NCBI RefSeq assembly: GCF_900240995.1
Contig: NZ_LT965957.1
Span: 245,820 to 309,819, forward strand
DNA length: 64,000 bases
Origin: Bacillus sp. Marseille-P3661
GTDB taxonomy: Bacteria > Bacillota > Bacilli > Bacillales > Bacillaceae_J
Direction: 5' to 3'
Shown here: positions 16,433 through 25,788 of the stretch, piece by piece
Position numbering within the stretch: the stretch's first letter is position 1
Layout: every line of letters begins with the position of its first letter
The notes under the pieces: model-generated
What the model was told of the DNA's origin: nothing
Databases searched by the model: none
What the model saw: the letters and a program-made list of their open reading frames with translations, nothing else
Made by a program: the position numbers and the translations under genes

Positions 16433-18049
16433 TTAAAATTTTATCGACTTTAATAACTTTTGGATAAAATTCGGTTCCTTAAATTCTTGCTCAAATGACA
16501 TCTCCTCAAGCCAATGTGTATCAAATGCATTGGAATCAATATAATTTTCAACACAGTTATGCCCTGGTGGATTATATAATACAATATCAATGCCATATTC
16601 ATTTAAAAGTAACAATAAAGCCGCATCAGATCGTGAAAGTGTTCCATTTAGCTCCGTATTATACAAAACGAGTTTCGGGACTTCCTGTGAAAAGTCAAAA
16701 ACCTGCATTAAATTTAAAAATTGGGCTGGAATGTTTATTGCATGTGCAAATAAGTAAAGCTTAATTTGATCAACAGTTTCTGAATTTTTTTGTAATAGCC
16801 TAGGGTTTGCACACATATTCGAAATAGTATGGGCCAGCGCATTTTGCGTTCCACTTGGCAAATGCTTATATTGCCACCAATTTGACCGTTGCATTTTCTC
16901 AGGATCTAGCCTTCCGTTACTATTTAATGAATGCTGATAATGAAATTGTTGGTTAACATTAATTTCTTCCGTAAAGGGAAACTTTCGTATGAGCACAGTA
17001 TTTTTGTAGTCAGATAGGGTTTGGAGCCGATCCCAATATTCTTTTTTATTTTTAGATACTCCCATGACTTTGGCAAAAATTGTTGGTATTTCAACCACTT
17101 CTTTTGTTGCATTAAATCCCGGCCGAATGAAAGCCCGCTCTTTCGCTATTAAGAACAACTCATCATAGGTTGTTTTTAATGTGACTGAACTTGGAATATG
17201 ATTACGGAATTGCCATGGCTTATACAACTGAGACCCTTCATGATGTAATACATTATCCATTTCTTTTGTTGCCCGATATGCGACTGTCGATTGCCGTTCA
17301 GGTTTTTCAATCGGAAAAGGCTGTAATTTCGCTGTTGCAGGATACGTAACAATTTGCGATATATCATTACCAGGATCAATTTCTTGGAATTGATCCTTCC
17401 CTTCTGGATGAAAGATCAGAACATCACAGCCAATAAGCATTAAGTAGTAAAGGAAATATAGTTGACTTTTTGTAGCATCCCCATACCATATAACGTGGGG
17501 CATTTTTACTTTAACATCAAACCCCTCAAGCCACACATGTAGATGATTCCATGTCCATTTTATTAAATCAACCAGTACTCTCCTAAAATCTGGATCGTTA
17601 AAACCTTCCGTATGTTTATTCTTGAATGACTCAAGTACAGTCATCAACGATTGTCTTAGGTGACGGCGCATCGCATAGTTGGAGTGAGAAGGAATTAATC
17701 GTTCTCCATCTAAAAATGCTACGAAACGGTTAACAGACAATCCATTTTCCTTTTGATTAATCATGTGAATTCTTTGAATTGCTTGGAATCGTTCTGGTTG
17801 TATAGATTTGTCTAAACATTCGCTTAGTATATGGACTTCTTCACGATTGGACAATTCATGAAGATCAATAAAATAATCAGTTTCATCATAGGTGGTACCT
17901 AGTATTCTTGCGGACAACTGGCTAAAATGTAATTCACTTTTATTTATTTCATAAGGTTTTCTATCAGGAAGAGGTAAAAATAAAGAATCTTTCCATTTAT
18001 CACCGTCTATAATTGATTGACTTATTTTGATACTGTGATATTCGTGCAT
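16433..18049 (-). CDS. yceG: YceG family putative stress protein
   Basis: A 538-residue protein collinear with Bacillus YceG, a family found only with TelA and TerD proteins. It has no membrane helix and no obvious catalytic motif that I can name; conserved stretches include PHVIWYGDATKSQLYFLYYL and CDVLIFHPEGKDQF. The ATG follows GGGGAGGA. It lies between the HAD gene and yceH. A role in the Ter stress response is inferred from context only. Confidence 0.88.
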   Translation of the reverse strand: MHEYHSIKISQSIIDGDKWKDSLFLPLPDRKPYEINKSELHFSQLSARILGTTYDETDYFIDLHELSNREEVHILSECLDKSIQPERFQAIQRIHMINQKENGLSVNRFVAFLDGERLIPSHSNYAMRRHLRQSLMTVLESFKNKHTEGFNDPDFRRVLVDLIKWTWNHLHVWLEGFDVKVKMPHVIWYGDATKSQLYFLYYLMLIGCDVLIFHPEGKDQFQEIDPGNDISQIVTYPATAKLQPFPIEKPERQSTVAYRATKEMDNVLHHEGSQLYKPWQFRNHIPSSVTLKTTYDELFLIAKERAFIRPGFNATKEVVEIPTIFAKVMGVSKNKKEYWDRLQTLSDYKNTVLIRKFPFTEEINVNQQFHYQHSLNSNGRLDPEKMQRSNWWQYKHLPSGTQNALAHTISNMCANPRLLQKNSETVDQIKLYLFAHAINIPAQFLNLMQVFDFSQEVPKLVLYNTELNGTLSRSDAALLLLLNEYGIDIVLYNPPGHNCVENYIDSNAFDTHWLEEMSFEQEFKEPNFIQKLLKSIKF

Positions 18050-18084
18050 GGTATCCTCCCCTCTTTACTCCTCTAAATTAACTT

Positions 18085-18879
18085 TTAAAATTTCATAAAG
18101 GCTCTATTTAGTACTAATTCTATAATATCATTTGATGCACCCATACCAAATGATTTCGTTCTCTGAACAGATGAATCATACTGTAACACTTCTCCATGTG
18201 CAGGAGAAACTCCGTAAGTACTATTTCTTATTAAGTCATAATCTAATAATGAATCACCCGCTCCATAAACTTCCTCTATCTTTAGTTGTTGACAAAGATA
18301 TTCAACGGCATTCCATTTATTGATAGGATGAGGAATAAAATAAAGTTTTCTTCCTTGCAATGATGTTTGCCAACCATGATCATGAGCCCACTTCTTGATT
18401 GAAACCAGCTCATTGTTAGGAAGTTTATTTCGTTTAATGATAAGATAGATAAACAGCTGCTCTGCATCCCTAATTTGTTCAAGCCAATCAGCACTTGAAA
18501 GGCTTTCAATTTTTTTTATCATATCTATGATTGGCATGCATTTGTGTAATTCTTCATGGATGAAATCAGTCCATTCCTTAATTATCATTCCTTGTTTCAA
18601 AATCGTAGCACCATTACTCGTTATAGCATATTGAGGGATGATTTCATTATGGAATAATGAAATTCTCCTATATTGTTCAGCAGTCCGGGTTGTGACCGGA
18701 ATGAATAACAATTCGTCAGTTAGTTTCATTAAAGCTATTTTTGTTGCGGTTGAGATATATGAAACTTCTTTCCCGTTATATGTTTCTATTAATTCATAGC
18801 CTTCGTTTGTGCCATACGTATCAATCATATGACTAGAATAAATTAACGTGCGGTCAAGGTCACTTGCAAATGCTCTCAT
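18085..18879 (-). CDS. HAD superfamily hydrolase of the Ter biosynthetic module
   Basis: A 264-residue HAD phosphatase. Motif I is FASDLDRTLIYS (nucleophile Asp8 and acid Asp10), motif II the Thr of FIPVTTRT, and motif IV GAGDSLLDYDLI near the C-terminus. It overlaps the preceding StiP gene by 4 nt (ATGA), so translation is coupled. In Ter-associated clusters this HAD enzyme accompanies the PRTase and lyase, and is thought to dephosphorylate a nucleoside-like intermediate; that is a published proposal from genome context, not a proven reaction. Confidence 0.85.
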   Translation of the reverse strand: MRAFASDLDRTLIYSSHMIDTYGTNEGYELIETYNGKEVSYISTATKIALMKLTDELLFIPVTTRTAEQYRRISLFHNEIIPQYAITSNGATILKQGMIIKEWTDFIHEELHKCMPIIDMIKKIESLSSADWLEQIRDAEQLFIYLIIKRNKLPNNELVSIKKWAHDHGWQTSLQGRKLYFIPHPINKWNAVEYLCQQLKIEEVYGAGDSLLDYDLIRNSTYGVSPAHGEVLQYDSSVQRTKSFGMGASNDIIELVLNRAFMKF

Positions 18880-19985
18880 CGGTCACTCTCCATTGGTTTA
18901 ATTAAACCACAACAGCCATACGACATGTTTGCATATTTAACAATCTGTACTCCCCGCTCTTCAGCAAGCATTAAAATATGTTCTAAGTTGCTTGCTGCGT
19001 TTGGGTGAACTAGTATCTTCCACGGAACTCTGCGGAGCAATACGCGCGTTGTTTCTCCAACACCAGGTTTAATAAGATTAATATTATTTAATCCGAATTC
19101 GTGTTGAATTTTCTTAATTGATTGAAGACCATACCAATTTGGCAGTGTATATGCAGCTTTTTGTTCAGCTAGTTTGAGAGGTATCAATTGCAGCATTTTT
19201 GAGAACTGTTCTGTTATCATGTCAACATAAAAGTTAGATACGTCCTCATTTGCTAACTCTTGGTAATACTTTGCTCCGTGAAAATCATCCACACCAATCC
19301 ATTTAGAATTAAGAACAGTCCGACTTACTAGTCCAGAAACAGTTGAGTTTAAACAAGCACTTGGAATCAAAAAATCTTCTCTAGTCCCAAATACTGTAGA
19401 GCAATAACCAGGGTCGGCTAACACCGCTAGCTCTGATGACAAATTGGTTCGATACTTTTCATTAAAAGCTCCAATCGCTAATTGAAGCTCCTTTGAAATT
19501 GCACCTTTCCCTGTCCAGCCATCAATGAATGTAATAGATGCCTTTGGGTGTGAACGCAGCATAAATTTCACAGCATTCTCATCTATACCTCGACCGCGGA
19601 TAATTGAAATACTATAATGTGGCAAAGATCTATTATATTTTAATTCTATATATCTTTTAATAAGGATACCAATTGGTGTACCGCCGCGCGCAAGACTACA
19701 CAATATTGTTTGAAAGCCCCTGCTTTCAACTATTTGTTCGGCTACTATTCCAACAGCTAAAGCCACCTTAGCTTTATTTTCTTCTAAAGAATCAAAAAAT
19801 AACTTCATATATGCATTTGTTGGTTTGTATTCAATTGGAAGCATTTCAGAATAATGAACTCCATTTTGAATGGCCTTTTCTCTTTCAAATGTATCTATTT
19901 CGATGGGTAGGTTAGATAAGTTTTTTAATAAAAAAATTACATCTTGTTCTGCATAGCTCCCCATCTTAATCAATGTATTACTCAC
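18876..19985 (-). CDS. StiP-like protein with PELOTA RNA-binding domain
   Basis: About 369 residues. The N-terminal two thirds match the StiP family (cysteine-protease-like or PRTase-like fold) with LCSLARGGTPIGILIKRY and TFIDGWTGKGAISKEL. The C-terminal part (VPWKILVHPNAASNLEHILMLAEERGVQIV) is the PELOTA-type RNA-binding domain. I chose a GTG at 19985: AAGGAAG lies 8 nt upstream and the start overlaps the previous stop by 8 nt. The ATG at 20009 has no ribosome site. It belongs to the four-gene module with the PRTase, lyase and HAD genes. Confidence 0.8.
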   Translation of the reverse strand: MSNTLIKMGSYAEQDVIFLLKNLSNLPIEIDTFEREKAIQNGVHYSEMLPIEYKPTNAYMKLFFDSLEENKAKVALAVGIVAEQIVESRGFQTILCSLARGGTPIGILIKRYIELKYNRSLPHYSISIIRGRGIDENAVKFMLRSHPKASITFIDGWTGKGAISKELQLAIGAFNEKYRTNLSSELAVLADPGYCSTVFGTREDFLIPSACLNSTVSGLVSRTVLNSKWIGVDDFHGAKYYQELANEDVSNFYVDMITEQFSKMLQLIPLKLAEQKAAYTLPNWYGLQSIKKIQHEFGLNNINLIKPGVGETTRVLLRRVPWKILVHPNAASNLEHILMLAEERGVQIVKYANMSYGCCGLIKPMESDR

Positions 19986-21384
19986 TGTAAACACTTCCTT
20001 TACACTCATTCGATAACGTTACGATAGTAATAGAATGAATGCCACGATCTGCAAACCAATCAAATAATGGTTCGAGAGACTGATTAGAGACCTTCCCTTC
20101 ATAAAATACGAACACCTCGTCATAGAAATTCACTGGAATATTATAAACATAATGTAAAACTTTTTGATTCTCTGGGTTATTAAATTTAAAACCATTCTTT
20201 ACCGCATAATGCTCTTGATCAACCGGATGTATTGGACTTCTAGTTGTAGAATGATAGAAAATATTATCCCCCATTTGGGCCGAGATTTTCAATGGCAAAT
20301 ACATGAGTTCTCCTGTTCCCAAACATAGCGTTCTCTTCCCTGTACGTCGTTTTTTTAAAAGCTTTCCAGCTTCATTGCAAGCTGTTTCAATTTGTGCTAT
20401 ATCCAAATCCGAAATCCCGAATCTTCCGGTTTCTTTAATATATGGAAATAAATTCAGTAAATCTTGATTATTATCAGGTTGATAATCTAACGGTGTAAAA
20501 AAGCTAGAAATATTTATAGATCTCGTCGTTAAATCTTGAGCTTTCCTCTTATTTTCATAATTAGACAGTGCTTTATGAAGCGGCCTGCCACGAAAGTTTA
20601 TCTGACCTGTTAATAAAGCTACGGTTGTAATAGTGACATCTAATTCCTTTTCCAGCTGTTTAAACTTCATTTGATCTTCCAGTGAACGCCAATCTAATAT
20701 TGACAAAACCGCATATTCTTTCCGTGGATAGTTTCGATGGATTTCTCTTATGATATTAATAGTTGTTTTTCCTGTTGTCATTTCATCATCTACAAGTATG
20801 ACAGGGGCATCCCTATTCTTTAATAGTTCAGCTGGAATATAACACAACTGGTCAACAGCATGTGAGTGTTCTTCCTTAAAATTAAGGGTTGGAGCAACAT
20901 CGATAATTTCTTCTCTAGTCGTTGGAATAAAATAACCATTTTCTATCACATCAAATACGGCATGCCCCAGAGCTGTAGCGGTCTCCGCAAATCCTATAAT
21001 GATTGGGTCTTGGCCTACATCCAATCTATGTTTTTTTAATAATTGATACGCAGCTGCAAGTTGCTTCGTGTCTTCAGCTAAAAATCCTTCAACAATTTTG
21101 CTCTTAGCTGGAATACTTTTTCCTGTTTTTTTTTCATAATACTCTATGGCTAATAACCCTGATGTAAGTAAAGGCTTATATGGGTGAACAGGGATATGCT
21201 TGCCTAACACTTTACTTACAAAAAGGAATCCCCTTTTTTTATTGATTCTAGCTGCCATATTAAACAACTGTTCAAAAGGAATATTTAGTTTATTTTCAAC
21301 TACTGATACAGACATTTCCATGTTCTCAAGGATTGGTAGTATAAGTGGATTCTGTGAGCAGGTCGATAAAGCTATGGTTTTCAT
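19978..21384 (-). CDS. Phosphoribosyltransferase with TRSP domain (Ter module)
   Basis: About 468 residues in two domains. The N-terminal domain is a PRTase-like fold with the PRPP loop PVILVDDEMTTGKTT at roughly residue 195. The C-terminal TRSP domain has LCLGTGELMYLPLKISAQMG and HSTTRSPIHPV, the Thr-Arg-Ser-Pro signature. The start is uncertain: ATG 21384 (MKTIALST) has GGGGTG close upstream, while ATG 21321 gives a protein that begins just before the conserved ENKLNIPFEQLF segment and would avoid a 59-nt overlap with the lyase gene. Confidence 0.82.
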   Translation of the reverse strand: MKTIALSTCSQNPLILPILENMEMSVSVVENKLNIPFEQLFNMAARINKKRGFLFVSKVLGKHIPVHPYKPLLTSGLLAIEYYEKKTGKSIPAKSKIVEGFLAEDTKQLAAAYQLLKKHRLDVGQDPIIIGFAETATALGHAVFDVIENGYFIPTTREEIIDVAPTLNFKEEHSHAVDQLCYIPAELLKNRDAPVILVDDEMTTGKTTINIIREIHRNYPRKEYAVLSILDWRSLEDQMKFKQLEKELDVTITTVALLTGQINFRGRPLHKALSNYENKRKAQDLTTRSINISSFFTPLDYQPDNNQDLLNLFPYIKETGRFGISDLDIAQIETACNEAGKLLKKRRTGKRTLCLGTGELMYLPLKISAQMGDNIFYHSTTRSPIHPVDQEHYAVKNGFKFNNPENQKVLHYVYNIPVNFYDEVFVFYEGKVSNQSLEPLFDWFADRGIHSITIVTLSNECKGSVYSE

Positions 21385-22516
21385 GATACACCCCATATAT
21401 CTTAGATTTAAGAATGATTTTATTGGCCCATTTATAATGGGGTTTAATTTCATTCATTTTATTTGAAAATGTACTTTTTAATACACCAACATTGCCGTCA
21501 GCATTTTGAATAATACTAACTGCATCTAAATATTCTTCCTTCGAGATCACATTCAAGCTTTGAATAATTTTTAAATGCGACGGATGTATAACGGTTTTAC
21601 CATTCAATCCATTTGCTAAATCAAGAAGCGTTTCTTTAATTAAACCATCCGCGTACTCATTTAACAGCTGCGTACGAAACCTTAAGCCTTCCTCTCCATA
21701 GAGTTCTCTAAATGGAGATTGTCGTAATTGTGGTTTCAATATTCTTGTTGAACTATCGAAGTATTCCCAAACTGGACCTGATATCACAAACTTCCTACCA
21801 AATAAATTGATAATATCTGTGATCAAGTCTCTAATAATTGCAATATCGTAAATGGTCGTGTTGCAATTTCTACGAATTCCGTATAATCCGCAAAGATCAG
21901 TAGCACCGATGCGAATATTTAAAATCCTATTTTCATATTTTTCAAGAATTCTACTCATTGTAAGTAAGTTATCCATTCTTACTTCTTTATAAAGTAAATC
22001 TGGTGTTTCCAATATCGGCATCCCATATAAATGAATATTATGTAATTTTGAGATATCTTCCAAACATTCTAGGTATTCAATTGCATTTGCAACAGTGAAT
22101 TTTGGAAACACGAAACCTGTAATTATATCAATTGAGTCGCCTAATCGGTCGGCAATCAAGCGCATTTGGTCCGCAGAACGAATTCTAATAAAGATAAGCG
22201 GTAAATCTGCTAAATCTAGTACTTTATGATCAAGAGCTGTGTAGATATTTTGAATATGTTTTACCACACGCTCCTCTGCAACGTCGGTCTCTGCATCCCC
22301 AATGGAATCTTCCAAACAGATGACCATTGAACAAATTTCTTTATACTTTTTTGTTATGATAAATTCCGAAATATCTCCACGCGTAGCCGGCATATACAAG
22401 GTTGCACCAAGAGCATAGTCTAAAAGATGTTTAGCAGATAATTTTGTTATAGCCACAGGTTTTTTATAAAAGATTCCTTCCTTTTGTAATTCAGATAAAA
22501 AACTAAAATACTCCAA
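21326..22516 (-). CDS. HpcH/HpaI-like C-C bond lyase of the Ter module
   Basis: A 396-residue TIM-barrel protein related to citrate lyase beta and HpcH aldolases. The acidic metal site is in VICLEDSIGDAETDVAEERV and the basic IFIRIRSADQMR strand is also conserved. I chose a TTG start at 22516, because AAGAGGTGAG is correctly placed before it; the ATG at 22552 has no ribosome site. It is the first gene of the second Ter transcription unit, after a terminator that closes the TerD/TerC unit. It is proposed in Ter systems to make or cut a C-C bond in an unknown small molecule. Confidence 0.84.
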   Translation of the reverse strand: MEYFSFLSELQKEGIFYKKPVAITKLSAKHLLDYALGATLYMPATRGDISEFIITKKYKEICSMVICLEDSIGDAETDVAEERVVKHIQNIYTALDHKVLDLADLPLIFIRIRSADQMRLIADRLGDSIDIITGFVFPKFTVANAIEYLECLEDISKLHNIHLYGMPILETPDLLYKEVRMDNLLTMSRILEKYENRILNIRIGATDLCGLYGIRRNCNTTIYDIAIIRDLITDIINLFGRKFVISGPVWEYFDSSTRILKPQLRQSPFRELYGEEGLRFRTQLLNEYADGLIKETLLDLANGLNGKTVIHPSHLKIIQSLNVISKEEYLDAVSIIQNADGNVGVLKSTFSNKMNEIKPHYKWANKIILKSKIYGVYHENHSFIDLLTESTYTTNP

Positions 22517-22611
22517 AATCTCACCTCTTATTTTATATACAGACAACAACATTCCTTATGTTCTTCGTTATTACTACAGGTAATTTCTGATTATTGAAAA
22601 AAGCAGATTGT

Positions 22612-22645
22612 ACAAAAAAGAAGGAGTTCTCAAATATCTCCTTCT
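22612..22645 (-). terminator. Terminator after yceF, splitting the Ter locus
   Basis: The stem AGAAGGAG / CTCCTTCT is followed on the minus strand by TTTTTTG. It separates yceC-yceF from the lyase-to-yceH unit. Confidence 0.8.
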
Positions 22646-22676
22646 CGTCTATATCTATCAAATCTTACTAGTATCG

Positions 22677-23441
22677 TTAAACTGGTTCTTTCTCTTGCTC
22701 TTTTTCTTTTGATTTTCTCATTTGGTGAACAATAAATGTTATGATAAATGTAATAACTAAAATACTAAAGAAAACGATATGATGGACGTGTATTCCAAAG
22801 ACACTTGCAAACATTTTGGCAGCAATAATTGCAATTAATATAAAAGCCGTTGTTTCTAATTCAGGAATTTTATCAATTAACACTAAGAAAAATTTCGCTA
22901 CAGTTCGCATTAATAAAATTCCGATCATTCCACCAAGTAATAGGACCCAAACCTGATCTGAAACTGCCAAAGCTGCAAGAATACTATCTGCTGAAAAAGC
23001 CAAATCCATTAATTCTACTGAAATTACGGTTGCCCAAAATACGCCGAACGTACGTACAAGCCAGCTATCCTTTTTAATGGTATGAGCATCCTCATCTCCT
23101 TCGCCTTTCCAAAAGTGTTTCACAACTAACCATGCTAAGTAGGCTGCTCCTAAAACCTTAATCCACCAAAATTTAATTAAGAACATGCCTATACCGATGA
23201 ATAAAAATCGGAAGAAGTAAGCACCAATTAAGCCGTATGTCAATGCTTTTTTCCGTTGATCTGGCGGCAGATGTTTTACCATTACAGCCAATACGAGAGC
23301 GTTGTCTGCAGATAATAAACCCTCAAGCACTACTAATGTACCAATATATCCCCAAGAGACCGGATCGGTTAAAACCTCAGCCCACATGGCCCAATCAAAA
23401 AACGAGGCATATGTTGCAAGAATTTCTTTTAAAATTTCCAC
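22677..23441 (-). CDS. yceF: TerC family integral membrane protein
   Basis: A 254-residue membrane protein of the TerC/YceF/YkoY family with about seven helices. The signature GLLSADNALVLAVMV near residue 40 and the second ELMDLAFSADSILAAL carry the membrane acidic residues thought to bind metal. Relatives export Mn2+ or help metalate exported proteins. The C-terminus is a charged tail. The start is GTG with GGGAGGA 8 nt upstream. It is the last gene of the TerD unit, 57 nt after yceE. Confidence 0.93.
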   Translation of the reverse strand: MEILKEILATYASFFDWAMWAEVLTDPVSWGYIGTLVVLEGLLSADNALVLAVMVKHLPPDQRKKALTYGLIGAYFFRFLFIGIGMFLIKFWWIKVLGAAYLAWLVVKHFWKGEGDEDAHTIKKDSWLVRTFGVFWATVISVELMDLAFSADSILAALAVSDQVWVLLLGGMIGILLMRTVAKFFLVLIDKIPELETTAFILIAIIAAKMFASVFGIHVHHIVFFSILVITFIITFIVHQMRKSKEKEQEKEPV

Positions 23442-23498
23442 TTGATGTATCCTCCCATTATAAAATGTTGGCCCCGCACTTTTTTGGTCAACAATCTA

Positions 23499-24077
23499 TT
23501 ATACTTGCAAACCGTAGTTTCGACAAAGATCTGCTAAACCACCTGAATATCCGCTGCCAACCGCACTGAATTTCCACTCACTTCCATGGCGGTATAACTC
23601 ACAAACAACAACTGCCGTTTCAATAGAGAAGTCTTCCCCTAAATCAAACCGTAATAATTCACGATTGCTCGCTTCATCTACTAACCTAACAAATGCGTTG
23701 GAAACTTGCCCAAAGTTTTGGTTTCGTGTTTCCGCATCATGTATCGTTACTGTAATTCCGATTTTATGAACATAGTCTGGTATTTTTGAAAAGTCAACTA
23801 GCAGCTGCTCATCATCTCCATCTCCATGACCAGTACGATTATCACCCGTATGTATAACTGATTCACTAGGATGCTGTAAATTGTTATAAAAAATGAAATC
23901 CTCATCACGAGTACATTTATCGTTTGCATCAACTAGAAATGCACATGCATCCAAATCAAAGTCATTTCCACCATGATATTTATTAATATCCCATCCTAGA
24001 CCAATTATAGCTTTTACCAACCCTGGATTGGATTTTGTTAAGTCTATCCTTTGCCCCTTAGATAACTGGATTGCCAT
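23499..24077 (-). CDS. yceE: TerD family calcium-binding stress protein
   Basis: A 192-residue TerD-domain protein, same length as Bacillus YceE. The Ca2+-binding acidic patch is visible as [13 protein letters not shown] and [15 protein letters not shown]; the family ending [25 protein letters not shown] is intact. The start MAIQLSKGQ at 24077 follows GGAGGTTACAT; a longer frame to 24092 lies over the ribosome site. It is the third of three tandem TerD paralogues. A strong hairpin (24109-24143) separates it from yceD, so its level may differ from the first two. Confidence 0.95.
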   Translation of the reverse strand: MAIQLSKGQRIDLTKSNPGLVKAIIGLGWDINKYHGGNDFDLDACAFLVDANDKCTRDEDFIFYNNLQHPSESVIHTGDNRTGHGDGDDEQLLVDFSKIPDYVHKIGITVTIHDAETRNQNFGQVSNAFVRLVDEASNRELLRFDLGEDFSIETAVVVCELYRHGSEWKFSAVGSGYSGGLADLCRNYGLQV

Positions 24078-24108
24078 ATATGTAACCTCCAAAAAAATGT
24101 ATAGTCAG

Positions 24109-24143
24109 AAAACAAGAAGGATATGCAATGTCCTTCTTGTTTT
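24109..24143 (-). terminator. Intra-operon hairpin between yceD and yceE
   Basis: A perfect 13-bp stem (AAAACAAGAAGGA and its complement) with a 9-nt loop; the minus strand reads TTGTTTTCTG at the end of the hairpin. It probably acts as a partial terminator or RNA-stability element inside the operon. Confidence 0.65.
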
Positions 24144-24171
24144 AATCTTACATTATTTTATTGTATAGAAA

Positions 24172-24753
24172 TTAACCGATTTGCAAGCCGAAATCTGTTG
24201 CAATTCGTGCAAGGCCGCCTTGGTAGCCCGAGCCAATTGCCGAAAACTTCCATTCACCGTTATGACGATATAATTCACCTACAATAATAGCAGTTTCAAT
24301 CGAGAAATCTTCACCTAAATCATAACGTATTAACTCTTCACCATTACTCTCATTGATAACACGAACAAATGCATTGGAAACTTGACCAAAGTTTTGATTG
24401 CGTGCCTCTCCATCATGTATTGTAATAACAAACGTAATTTTTTCGATATTAGCAGGAACAGCACTTAAATTCACATCAACTTGTTCATCATCACCCGCAC
24501 CTTCACCGGTTCGGTTATCTCCCATATGTACGACAGAACCATTGCCGCCTTCTCGTTGGTTATAGAAAATAAAGTCTTGTTCAGATGCACATTTTCCTGC
24601 TGCATCCAATAGGAAGATACTTGCGTCTAAATCAAAATCATTTCCGCCGTCATATTTATTTGTGTCCCAGCCAAGACCTACGATAACTTTCGATAACCCT
24701 GGGTTCGTTTTAGTTAAATCAATTTTTTGACCTTTTGATAGTGAAATTGCCAT
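24172..24753 (-). CDS. yceD: TerD family calcium-binding stress protein
   Basis: A 193-residue TerD-domain protein, same length as Bacillus YceD. It has the acidic Ca2+ patch ([27 protein letters not shown]) and the conserved end [20 protein letters not shown]. The start MAISLSKGQ at 24753 has AGAGGGTG upstream. It is closely similar to yceE, evidently a tandem duplication. TerD proteins are cytosolic Ca2+ binders that appear to work with the TerC membrane protein. Confidence 0.95.
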   Translation of the reverse strand: MAISLSKGQKIDLTKTNPGLSKVIVGLGWDTNKYDGGNDFDLDASIFLLDAAGKCASEQDFIFYNQREGGNGSVVHMGDNRTGEGAGDDEQVDVNLSAVPANIEKITFVITIHDGEARNQNFGQVSNAFVRVINESNGEELIRYDLGEDFSIETAIIVGELYRHNGEWKFSAIGSGYQGGLARIATDFGLQIG

Positions 24754-24789
24754 TAATAAACACCCTCTCAATATATTATAATAAAAATT

Positions 24790-25401
24790 TTACATATATC
24801 CTTTTACGATATCCTCAAGACCTCGGTCATTCGTTCCTGTGCCAACAGCTGCAAATTTCCACTCGTCACCATGACGGTATATTTCAGCTACAATTAAGCT
24901 AGTTTTACCTGAATAGTTATCAGTAAGATTAAACTTTAGCAATTCTTCTTTATTGGACATGTTTACAACTCGAATAAACGCATTTTGGATCATACCAAAA
25001 TCTTGTTTTCTACGTACACAATCATAAATATTAACAACAAACACCAATTTATTTACTTGTTGTGGTACTTTTTGAAGTTCAACAATGATTTGTTCATCGT
25101 CACCTGCACCATCTCCAGTGAGATTATCACCTTTATGTTCAACACTTCTACAAGAGCTATTCAAGTTACCAAAGTAAATTAAGTTCTTTTTATCAACAAA
25201 TTTATCATTTTCTAACATGATAACTGATGCATCACAATCAACATTTGGCCCACTAGCGCCTCCACCTAACAATCCACCCAAAAAGCCCCCGCTTTTTTTA
25301 GGTTGAACAGGATCCCATCCTAGACCAATCATTATTTTGGATAATCCAGCATTCCCTTTAGTCAGATCAATCCTTTGACCTTTTTGTAATGAAATTGCCA
25401 A
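24790..25401 (-). CDS. yceC: TerD family stress protein with Gly-rich insert
   Basis: A 203-residue TerD-domain protein, the first gene of the operon. It differs from its two neighbours by an insert of about ten residues rich in glycine (GGFLGGLLGGGASG) after GLGWDP, and by weaker acidic motifs (PNVDCDASVIML), so Ca2+ binding may differ. I chose TTG at 25401 (MAISLQKGQ, the family start) because AAAGGAG lies 8 nt upstream; the GTG at 25410 is inside that site. It is transcribed from the ECF promoter at 25512-25537. Confidence 0.93.
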   Translation of the reverse strand: MAISLQKGQRIDLTKGNAGLSKIMIGLGWDPVQPKKSGGFLGGLLGGGASGPNVDCDASVIMLENDKFVDKKNLIYFGNLNSSCRSVEHKGDNLTGDGAGDDEQIIVELQKVPQQVNKLVFVVNIYDCVRRKQDFGMIQNAFIRVVNMSNKEELLKFNLTDNYSGKTSLIVAEIYRHGDEWKFAAVGTGTNDRGLEDIVKGYM

Positions 25402-25431
25402 TCTATTCACTCCTTTAGCAAAATATTATAT

Positions 25432-25454
25432 ATAAATCACCCTATGTGATTTAT
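25432..25454 (-). other. Leader hairpin of the yceC operon
   Basis: A perfect 9-bp stem ATAAATCAC / GTGATTTAT with a 5-nt loop lies between the ECF promoter and the yceC start, about 30 nt before the start codon. It lacks a T tract, so it is more likely an mRNA-stability or control element than a terminator. Confidence 0.45.
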
Positions 25455-25511
25455 CACTGTTTTAAGTTCTTTACAAATTTCAATTAACAAAATAAACTCT
25501 GTAACTATATA

Positions 25512-25537
25512 TACGGACTGGCCCAAGAAAGGTTTCA
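25512..25537 (-). promoter_or_regulatory. Sigma-W-type ECF promoter of the yceCDEF operon
   Basis: On the minus strand TGAAAC (25537-25532) and CGTA (25515-25512) are separated by exactly 16 nt, a perfect match to the Bacillus sigma-W consensus. It is about 110 nt upstream of yceC. Bacillus yceC-yceH is known to be controlled by ECF sigma factors. The remainder of the 387-bp gap to the holin gene holds only its terminator. Confidence 0.85.
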
Positions 25538-25636
25538 ATATTTATGTAATAAATATTCGTCAACCTTATTTTACCAAATATCACAGCACTTGACCAATTA
25601 TACATAGTTAATCACATATAAAACTCAGCCCAATTA

Positions 25637-25666
25637 AAAATAAAAACACCTTATATAATAAGGTGT
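25637..25666 (-). terminator. Terminator of the holin-like gene
   Basis: The stem ACACCTTA / TAAGGTGT with a 5-nt loop is followed on the minus strand by TTTTTATTTTTA; it lies about 120 nt after the holin-like stop. Confidence 0.75.
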
Positions 25667-25788
25667 AGGTTACAATTCAGATTATGACCACTTAGATTAT
25701 ATATAACGCAATAGGTTTCTATAATACCTTCAAATCACGCCGGTAATGAAGATTCTATAATATAATTAATTTGGATTACTATGATTTA

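Noticed and set aside
15304..25410. Dedicated tellurite resistance operon
   Set aside because: The names TerC, TerD and TelA come from tellurite phenotypes, but the sigma-W-type promoter and the Bacillus yce relatives point to a general envelope-stress role. Nothing in the sequence shows tellurite specificity.
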